From an uncultured Alistipes sp. (GTDB lineage Bacteria > Bacteroidota > Bacteroidia > Bacteroidales > Rikenellaceae): DNA of 8,571 nt. The notes under the pieces are model-generated. The model made no database searches, was not told the DNA's origin, and was given only the letters and a program-made list of their open reading frames with translations. Where the stretch lies: the NCBI GenBank assembly GCA_947178455.1, contig CAMWYI010000072.1, forward strand, positions 1 through 8,571. The letters run 5' to 3'. The first letter of the stretch is position 1, and every line of letters starts with the position of its first letter. The position numbers and the translations under genes were made by a program. This document shows, piece after piece, positions 1 through 5,601 of this stretch.

Positions 1-671
1 GTCGTGTGCTGTTCGTTGCGACGAAAAAACAAGCCAAGGAAATTGTTGCCGAAAAGGTGGCAGCCGTCGGAATGCCTTACGTTACCGAACGTTGGGCCGG
101 CGGTATGCTGACGAACTTCCCTACCATACGTAAAGCCGTCAAGAAAATGGCTACCATCGACAAGATGACCAACGACGGCACGTTCGACAACTTCTCGAAA
201 CGCGAAAAACTCCAAATTGCCCGTCAGCGTGCGAAATTGGAGAAGAACCTCGGTTCCATCGCCGATTTGACCCGTCTGCCGGCCGCTCTGTTCGTCGTCG
301 ACGTTCAGAAAGAGGCGAATGCAGTCAAAGAGGCAAAACGATTGAGCATCCCCGTATTTGCAATGGTTGATACTTGTTGTGATCCGACCGACATTGATTA
401 CGTTATACCTGCAAATGACGATGCTGCAAAATCGATTGCCATTATCGTAGACGCCATGTGCGCCGCAATCGCCGAAGGTACCGAAGAACGCCGTCTCGAA
501 AAGGAGAAAGAGTCGCAGGAAGCCGAAGCTTCGGGCGAAGCTGCTCCCCGCAAAGAGGCGAAACCCCGCATCAAGAAAGCGGTGAAAGCATCGGTCGATG
601 CCGAAGAAGAGGCAGTGAAAGAGGTTGTAGCCGCAGTCGAGGAACCGGCAACGGAAACCGAAGCGGAATAA
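1..671 (+). CDS. rpsB: Small ribosomal subunit protein S2, 5'-truncated by window edge
   Basis: Ribosomal protein S2 of the 30S subunit, which binds at the head-body junction late in assembly. The reading frame is open from base 3 and the first visible residues (RVLFVATKK) align with the GKILFVGTK segment of E. coli S2, so about 65 N-terminal residues lie outside the window. The GTG at position 6 is an internal codon, not a start. Family signatures are RWAGGMLTN, DGTFD, LPAALFVVDV, IPVFAMVDT and DYVIPANDDA. The conserved core ends near EGTEERR. It is followed by a tail of about 55 residues (roughly bases 500-668) rich in Glu, Ala and Lys, longer than the E. coli C-terminus; long charged S2 tails are, as I recall, common in Bacteroidota. 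tsf follows after 47 bases in the classical rpsB-tsf order, so the two are very probably co-transcribed. Confidence 0.97.
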   Translation, partial: RVLFVATKKQAKEIVAEKVAAVGMPYVTERWAGGMLTNFPTIRKAVKKMATIDKMTNDGTFDNFSKREKLQIARQRAKLEKNLGSIADLTRLPAALFVVDVQKEANAVKEAKRLSIPVFAMVDTCCDPTDIDYVIPANDDAAKSIAIIVDAMCAAIAEGTEERRLEKEKESQEAEASGEAAPRKEAKPRIKKAVKASVDAEEEAVKEVVAAVEEPATETEAE

Positions 672-718
672 CGAACCTCGTTTCGAGAAGAAGAACAAAC
701 ACGAAAATTCAGACAATT

Positions 719-1549
719 ATGGAAATCAAAGCAGCCGATGTGATGAAGCTCCGCAAAATGACCGGTGCCGGCATGATGGATTGCAAAAAGGCACTCATCG
801 AAGCGGAAGGTGATTATGATCGGGCGCAGGATATTATCCGCGAAAAGGGTAAACTGGTCGTAGCGAAACGCGCCGACCGTACCGCAACGGAAGGTGTCGT
901 CGTAACGAAAATCGTAGGACAGAAGGCTTACATGCTTTGCTTGGCTTGCGAAACCGACTTCGTAGCGCAGAATGCCGAGTACACGGCATCGGCCAATGCC
1001 ATGCTGGAAGTCGCTATCGCAGTCGATGCCGCTGACCGCGACGCCCTGCTGGCCGCCAAAAACGCCGAAGGCCATACGGTCGAGGAGATGGTGACGGAGA
1101 AATCGGGACAGACGGGCGAGAAAATCGAGTTGGCATTCTATGCCCGCATCGAGGCTCCTTACTGCGCCGAATACGTACACTTCAACAAGAAACTCGGTAC
1201 GATTTTGGGTTTCAACAAGGAGGTTCCGGCCGAAGCGGCACACGTCGTCGCCATGCAGGCTACGGCTATGGCTCCCGTTTCGATCGACATTGCCGACTGC
1301 CCCGCAGACGTTGTGGAGCACGAGCGCAAAATTGCTATCGAAGCGATGAAGCAAGACCCGAAAAACGCCAACAAACCCGAAGAAATCCTTGCGAAAATCG
1401 CCGAAGGCAAGATGCGCAAGTTCTATGAGGAGAACACCTTGTTGAATCAGGTGGTTGTCGTTGAAAAAGAGACGATTGCCGAGTATCTTCGGAAAGCAGC
1501 CAAAGATGCGACGGTCGTCGCTTACAAGCGTTTCGCATTGGGTGAGTAA
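719..1549 (+). CDS. tsf: Translation elongation factor Ts
   Basis: EF-Ts is the cytoplasmic nucleotide-exchange factor that releases GDP from EF-Tu. The product is 276 residues, close to the 283 of E. coli. The N-terminal UBA-like domain (residues 1 to about 50) carries the signature LRKMTGAGMMDCKKAL. The TDFV motif that inserts into EF-Tu and disturbs the Mg-binding site is at residues 79-82 (D80, F81). The two core repeats follow, with HFNKKLGTILGFNKEVP near 154-170, and the protein ends in VVAYKRFALGE. The ATG at 719 was chosen because the protein family begins here with MEIKAADV. The frame is open upstream to an ATG at 458, but that extension lies inside rpsB and reads as arginine-rich shadow sequence. 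No Shine-Dalgarno sequence is seen before the start; the leader is A/T-rich, as usual in Bacteroidota. It is the last gene of the operon, followed by a terminator 22 bases after the stop. Confidence 0.98.
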   Translation: MEIKAADVMKLRKMTGAGMMDCKKALIEAEGDYDRAQDIIREKGKLVVAKRADRTATEGVVVTKIVGQKAYMLCLACETDFVAQNAEYTASANAMLEVAIAVDAADRDALLAAKNAEGHTVEEMVTEKSGQTGEKIELAFYARIEAPYCAEYVHFNKKLGTILGFNKEVPAEAAHVVAMQATAMAPVSIDIADCPADVVEHERKIAIEAMKQDPKNANKPEEILAKIAEGKMRKFYEENTLLNQVVVVEKETIAEYLRKAAKDATVVAYKRFALGE

Positions 1550-1570
1550 TCGCTCGGCGGCAATGCCAAG

Positions 1571-1607
1571 AAAAGGCCGGATTCTTTTCGAGAATCCGGC
1601 CTTTTTT
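1571..1607. terminator. Bidirectional intrinsic terminator between convergent tsf and addA
   Basis: A perfect inverted repeat pairs GGCCGGATTCT (1575-1585) with AGAATCCGGCC (1591-1601) around the five-base loop TTTCG. Four A residues before the stem (1571-1574) can pair with T residues after it (1602-1605), giving up to 15 pairs. On the plus strand the GC-rich stem runs into six T residues (1602-1607), a textbook rho-independent terminator for rpsB-tsf. On the minus strand the same stem is followed by four T residues, so it can also end the addA transcript, whose stop codon is nine bases from the structure. Termination in the tsf direction should be the stronger of the two. Confidence 0.93.
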
Positions 1608-1615
1608 ATGCGAGG

Positions 1616-4600
1616 TTATTCGACCTTTTCGATTTCGCCGCGCTTGACATACCACAAATACCCCTCGCATTCGGTATAGCCCATGCGGCGAATCAAATCG
1701 AGATAGCGGCGTATCTGCCGCCGATAACCGGCCTCCTCGCCCTCGCGCTTACCGAATTTGTAATCCACAACGACTGCCCGCTGACCTTTGAGCATCACGC
1801 GGTCGGGACGTTTTATTAAATCGTCGTCGGAAGAACTTTCGATGTCCGACACAGGCCGAATAATCGTATTTTCGTTCCGCACACGGTCCCAACTGCCGTC
1901 GAACCATTCGCGGACAGTCGGATTCTCAAATGCCTGCTCGATTTTTTGCAGCAGAACCGCTGCATCTGCATCGGAAAGCAGCGCATCGCTCTGCATGTTC
2001 CGAATCGCCATGCGAATATCATCCAGTGTTTCGGCCTCCTGAAACGCCTTGTGCATCATGATACCGAAATTTCGCGGCGTCAGTTCCCGTTCGCCCTCTT
2101 CCGAATAACGCTGCGTCGGCCAGCGCAGCCGCAGGTCGGCTTGGGCCGTAGGGTAGTCCTTCAACACGACGTGTTCCGGTTTTTCGGCATCCGTATGCGT
2201 CGTGACCGGCCCGGTGAACGTTCCGCATTCGTATCGGTCGCCCGAATCGGAGTCGGTCAGCACCTGCCACAACAATTTTCCGACCGGCGACTGGCTGTTG
2301 CTACTCGTTTTGCGCGGAATAAACACATGCAACGATTCGGCCGCACGGGTCAATGCCACGTACAGCAGGTTGATGTTGTCTACGTGGGAATAGACCCGCT
2401 CGCGATAGTACTCTGCTGAGAAGTCGGATTCGGACATCGTTTTTCCGTATTTGACGGGGAAGCGGCCGATTTCGCTCGCGCTGCCGTCCGCTTCGGCCCA
2501 AACGATATTCGGCTCCCAACCGCTGCTCTTGGGCTCCAACGACCACGAACAATAGGGGATAATCACCGCTTTCTGTTCCAGACCTTTCGCCTTGTGCACG
2601 GTCATAATCTCGACCGCCGATTCGCTCCGTTCGATAGAGAGCGACCGCTTCGAGCCCTGTTCGTCCCACCAGCGCAGAAACAGCGGAATGTCGGCGATGC
2701 GGTCGGAACAAAAGGCTATCAGTTGTTCGTGGACGGCTTGCAGATAGGCCGTCTGCTGCTCTGCATGCTGCAATCCGTAGCGCATTACCGTGCGCTCGAA
2801 CGCGTCTTCGGGCGAAAGCATCCGCAGCGAGCGGAAAAATAGTTTTTCGTCTTCGTCTAACGAGCAATCGAAATCTCGACCGAGAAAATGATTATAATCG
2901 GCCCTGCTGCACGTGTCCCCGTCGTTCAACGAAAGCCGCAACACCGAGACGATAAATTTGCTGACGGGGGCCGTACCGATTTGCAGGGCTTCGCGGGTCA
3001 CCACATCGAACCGGTAGCGGGCATCCGTATTATTCCGTTTGAAAGCGAGCAAATCCGACGCGACACGCGCGCCGTCGGTCGTACCCCGCACTAATATCAG
3101 AATATCGCACGGGCGGAATCCTTTGTCCAACAGCTGGCAAATCCGCTCTACGACGGGCGGGTGTTCATCGAACAACTCCACCGAAACATATCCCGAATGC
3201 TCTTTTTGCAGACGCGGACGTTGTTCGTGATTCCGATAGGCTCTGGCCAGCGTATCGCGCAAACCCTCCGCATCCGTCGCCGACATCGATTTGTTTTCGA
3301 CGGCTGTTTCGAGCATCGCATTCAGCGTGCGGTTGTCCTCTGCAACCATGTCGCCGATGACCCGATTGTTGAACTCCACGACGACGGGCAAACTGCGGAA
3401 ATTGTCCTGCAACGTAACCACTTCGGTATTTCCCGTCCCCAAAGCGCGCTGGGCTTCGGATTGGAGGATTTCCCAATCGCCGCCCCGCCAGCGGTAAATC
3501 GACTGTTTGATATCGCCCACGATGAACACCGACGTTTCATCGGACTGCGACAGGGCATTCGTCAACAATGGCAAAAAATTCTCCCACTCCTTGATAGAGG
3601 TATCCTGAAATTCGTCGATCATGAAGCGGGCGAAACGATTGCCCACCTTTTCATAGATGAACGGCGCGTCGTTGTGAGCGATGAACTCCGAAAGAATGTA
3701 CTTCGTTTCCGACAACAGCATCAGATTCTGTTCGTCGCACATGCGTTTCACCTTCGCATACAAATCGGACAGCAGCGCGAAACTGCGGTATTGACTCCGC
3801 AGCAGGGCACACGTATTCCAGTGTCGGATATTCCGGTCGTAAATGTCGCACACCGAGTGCAACAAAGGCTGTAACCGCTCGATACGGGGCAGGGCAGGCG
3901 ATTTCGCGTTGCACCAGCCAGAAGTTGAAACCGACTGCTTTCGTACCGTATCGTTCGGTATTGCGATTTCGCCGGCCGCAACATTACGAAGATATTTCAC
4001 CGGAAAACCGCGCGTAAAATCCGCTTCCGAAAGTCCTGCGTCTGCGATGTCCGCAAGCATGCGCTGCGCTGCTTCGCGGTATTCGTTTTTGGTCGCTTCG
4101 ACTTGGGCCGTCGCTTCGTGGACGATGCGGGCCAGCTCCTCTTTCGCCCGCATGGTCGAAAGAGTTTTCTTATTTTTTTCCTTGAATAGCTCTTGACCCA
4201 AAGAAAGGATGCTGCTGCGGACGTCCCATTTTTCACCGTCATCGATACGCTCCTGCACGAAAGCCGTCAGCCAATGCAACAGCTTTTGGTCGACCGTAAT
4301 CTGTTCGATGAGCGCATCGGCACTCTTGGTCAGCACCGATGCCGTTTCGATTTCGACGTTGTAATTGAGGTCGAGCCCCAACTCCTTAATAAAAGCTCGC
4401 AGAATGCGCTGAAAAAAGGTGTCGATGGTCAAGACCGTGAAATGCGAATAGTCGTGCAAAATCTTCGACCGAGCTTCCGCCGCCCGTTTGCGGACGGTCT
4501 CGGCATCCAATTTCAATTCGCGGCAAAGCGTCGCCAAATAGAAGCTCTCGGCACCCGAAGCGAGCAGGTGAATCTCTTTCAGAATACGCGACTTCATCTC

Positions 4601-4741
4601 CTCGGTGGCCTTGTTCGTAAAGGTCACGGCCAAAATATGACGGTAGAGCGCAGGCTGCTCCACGACATCGTGCACGTATTTGTAAGCCAGCTGATAAGTC
4701 TTGCCAGACCCTGCACTGGCATTGAGGATTTTTGCTTTCAC
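1616..4741 (-). CDS. addA: AddA/RecB-like UvrD-family helicase-nuclease (double-strand break repair)
   Basis: Predicted ATP-driven 3'-5' DNA helicase and nuclease of the AddA/RecB type, which unwinds and trims broken DNA ends for RecA recombination; expected partner is the AddB-like protein at 5602-8445. The 1041 residues show, in order: Walker A ASAGSGKT (8-15), motif Ia AVTFTNKA (about 37-45), TIDTFFQR (105-112), Walker B DEFQDTS (376-382), motif III VGDIKQSIYRWRGGD (408-422), NFRS (447-450), motif V TVHKAKGLE (714-722) and motif VI LYVALTRAAE (793-802). A C-terminal PD-(D/E)XK nuclease follows: GIMMH (893-897), RPDRVML (D980), VVDYKFG (D993, K995) and QxxxY (Q1009, Y1013). All catalytic motifs look intact. 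I chose the GTG at 4741 because it places Walker A about eight residues from the N-terminus, as in related proteins. An in-frame ATG at 4795 would add 18 Arg/Leu-rich residues and overlaps a likely promoter. It converges on tsf. RecB is the alternative name, but no RecC or RecD is visible and the neighbour is AddB-like. Confidence 0.93.
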   Translation of the reverse strand: MKAKILNASAGSGKTYQLAYKYVHDVVEQPALYRHILAVTFTNKATEEMKSRILKEIHLLASGAESFYLATLCRELKLDAETVRKRAAEARSKILHDYSHFTVLTIDTFFQRILRAFIKELGLDLNYNVEIETASVLTKSADALIEQITVDQKLLHWLTAFVQERIDDGEKWDVRSSILSLGQELFKEKNKKTLSTMRAKEELARIVHEATAQVEATKNEYREAAQRMLADIADAGLSEADFTRGFPVKYLRNVAAGEIAIPNDTVRKQSVSTSGWCNAKSPALPRIERLQPLLHSVCDIYDRNIRHWNTCALLRSQYRSFALLSDLYAKVKRMCDEQNLMLLSETKYILSEFIAHNDAPFIYEKVGNRFARFMIDEFQDTSIKEWENFLPLLTNALSQSDETSVFIVGDIKQSIYRWRGGDWEILQSEAQRALGTGNTEVVTLQDNFRSLPVVVEFNNRVIGDMVAEDNRTLNAMLETAVENKSMSATDAEGLRDTLARAYRNHEQRPRLQKEHSGYVSVELFDEHPPVVERICQLLDKGFRPCDILILVRGTTDGARVASDLLAFKRNNTDARYRFDVVTREALQIGTAPVSKFIVSVLRLSLNDGDTCSRADYNHFLGRDFDCSLDEDEKLFFRSLRMLSPEDAFERTVMRYGLQHAEQQTAYLQAVHEQLIAFCSDRIADIPLFLRWWDEQGSKRSLSIERSESAVEIMTVHKAKGLEQKAVIIPYCSWSLEPKSSGWEPNIVWAEADGSASEIGRFPVKYGKTMSESDFSAEYYRERVYSHVDNINLLYVALTRAAESLHVFIPRKTSSNSQSPVGKLLWQVLTDSDSGDRYECGTFTGPVTTHTDAEKPEHVVLKDYPTAQADLRLRWPTQRYSEEGERELTPRNFGIMMHKAFQEAETLDDIRMAIRNMQSDALLSDADAAVLLQKIEQAFENPTVREWFDGSWDRVRNENTIIRPVSDIESSSDDDLIKRPDRVMLKGQRAVVVDYKFGKREGEEAGYRRQIRRYLDLIRRMGYTECEGYLWYVKRGEIEKVE

Positions 4742-4765
4742 CGTTCGTCGCTTCGTTCTTCGTAG

Positions 4766-4796
4766 TAAAAGTACGAACAATTCGCCGACCGACAAC
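4766..4796 (-). promoter_or_regulatory. Predicted Bacteroidota-type promoter for addA
   Basis: Read on the minus strand, GTTG (4793-4796) and TACTTTTA (4766-4773) are separated by exactly 19 bases. This fits the Bacteroidota primary sigma factor pattern TTTG - about 19-21 bases - TAnnTTTG with one mismatch in each element. Transcription would begin near 4760, leaving a leader of about 20 bases before the GTG at 4741. It would also place the ATG at 4795 upstream of the transcript start, which supports the shorter protein. Prediction from motif match only. Confidence 0.5.
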
Positions 4797-4808
4797 CGAT
4801 TTCCCGAT

Positions 4809-4816
4809 TATTTTTG
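4809..4816 (+). promoter_or_regulatory. Possible -7 element for the DUF2807-addB transcript
   Basis: TATTTTTG matches the Bacteroidota TAnnTTTG -7 consensus in full and lies 40 bases before the DUF2807 start codon. I find no matching TTTG -33 element at the expected 19-21 base spacing, so this is a half-match in an A/T-rich stretch. TAAATTAG at 4817-4824 is a weaker alternative with one mismatch. If used, this promoter is divergent from the addA promoter and starts about 60 bases from it. Confidence 0.33.
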
Positions 4817-4825
4817 TAAATTAGC

Positions 4826-4842
4826 GTCGATTTTTAATCGAC
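4826..4842. repeat. Short perfect inverted repeat in the divergent promoter region
   Basis: GTCGATT (4826-4832) and AATCGAC (4836-4842) are perfect inverted copies around TTT. The repeat ends 14 bases before the DUF2807 ATG. It could be a small 5'-leader hairpin or a dyad operator. There is no T-run after it, so it does not look like a terminator. A seven-base arm is short enough to occur by chance in this A/T-rich, TCGA-rich sequence. Confidence 0.4.
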
Positions 4843-4856
4843 ACAAGCATTTCGAT

Positions 4857-5585
4857 ATGAAGAAGTTGATTTCGAGCCTGACTGCGGTGCTGTCGTTCGC
4901 TTGCACGAGCTGGGCCCAAACTGCCGAACCGACCCCTGCCGAAACGCCGGTATCGGCATCCGCCAAAAACGAATGGCTGGCCTCGTTTTCGTCCGTGCAG
5001 GTCAATGCGCCGCTCGATATCGTATTCATCCGAATACCTGCCCACGAGGCTCCGAAAATCGTTTACGACACGAAAGGCTCCTATACCTCGAAATTCCGCT
5101 TCGAGGTAAAAAATCACGTGCTGCGCATTTCCGAACGCGACGACGAACGTCATCCCGAACGTACCGAAGTGACGGTCTACTACAATACGCTGGAATCCCT
5201 CTCCGTCATCGGAGCCACCGTCCGGTTCCACGAACCGATTGTCGGCGATTTGTTCGACCTGACCGTCGGAACTCGGGCCTTGCTGACCGCTACGCTCGAT
5301 GTCAAAGATTTGAAAATGGAGGTTTCGGGCCGCAGCTCCGCCACATTGAATGGTTCGGCGCGTTACCTGACGCTGGCCGTCGCTACCGGTTCGGTCGAAG
5401 CGCTCGATTTGGAGGTCATGTGTGCACGGGTCAATGTCACGACCGGCGGTTCGCTGACGCTCAACGTCACGGACCGGCTCGAAGCGACCACCGCGACCAA
5501 CGGTTCGATTCGCTACAAAGCGAAACCGGCCATCATGCGAAGCGAAATCCGTCTCATGGGCGGCACGATCGACCGAATCAAATAA
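4857..5585 (+). CDS. Exported DUF2807 (GIN-domain) protein
   Basis: A 242-residue secreted or periplasmic protein of the DUF2807 type, annotated in databases as 'GIN domain' or 'putative auto-transporter adhesin, head'; the molecular function of the family is not established. The N-terminus MKKLISSLTAVLSFACTSWAQ is a clear signal peptide, with a basic start, a hydrophobic core and a likely signal peptidase I site after SWA (residue 20). A lipoprotein site at C16 is less likely because the residue at -3 is Ser. A low-complexity Pro/Ala/Thr linker follows (about 22-36). The mature part begins with the family's opening FSSVQVNAPLDIVFI (44-58) and runs as short beta strands rich in Val, Thr, Gly and Ser, including VSGRSSATLNGSARYL and the closing TTATNGSIRYKAKP (211-224), as expected for a right-handed beta-helix-like fold. 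The ATG at 4857 was chosen because it begins the signal peptide; a frame-extending ATG at 4701 lies inside addA. It is probably co-transcribed with addB, 16 bases downstream. Confidence 0.85.
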   Translation: MKKLISSLTAVLSFACTSWAQTAEPTPAETPVSASAKNEWLASFSSVQVNAPLDIVFIRIPAHEAPKIVYDTKGSYTSKFRFEVKNHVLRISERDDERHPERTEVTVYYNTLESLSVIGATVRFHEPIVGDLFDLTVGTRALLTATLDVKDLKMEVSGRSSATLNGSARYLTLAVATGSVEALDLEVMCARVNVTTGGSLTLNVTDRLEATTATNGSIRYKAKPAIMRSEIRLMGGTIDRIK

Positions 5586-5601
5586 CCGGCCGAATCGCAC
5601 G

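Noticed and set aside
458..718. In-frame 5' extension of tsf from ATG 458
   Set aside because: It overlaps rpsB in another frame and gives Arg-rich sequence; EF-Ts begins at ATG 719 by family comparison.
398..1354. 318-codon minus-strand frame opposite rpsB and tsf
   Set aside because: It spans two well-conserved translation genes on the opposite strand and their intergenic gap, and has no family features.
2301..2867. 188-codon minus-strand frame inside addA
   Set aside because: It is out of frame with addA and covers the region of its motifs V and VI; the product is Arg-rich with no motif, so it is a shadow frame.
4701..4856. In-frame 5' extension of the DUF2807 gene from ATG 4701
   Set aside because: It would overlap the start of addA and bury the signal peptide; ATG 4857 gives a proper leader.
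4821..5600. 259-codon minus-strand frame opposite the DUF2807 gene
   Set aside because: The plus-strand gene has a signal peptide and family motifs. The antisense product is Arg/Gly/Phe-rich and typical of a shadow frame.
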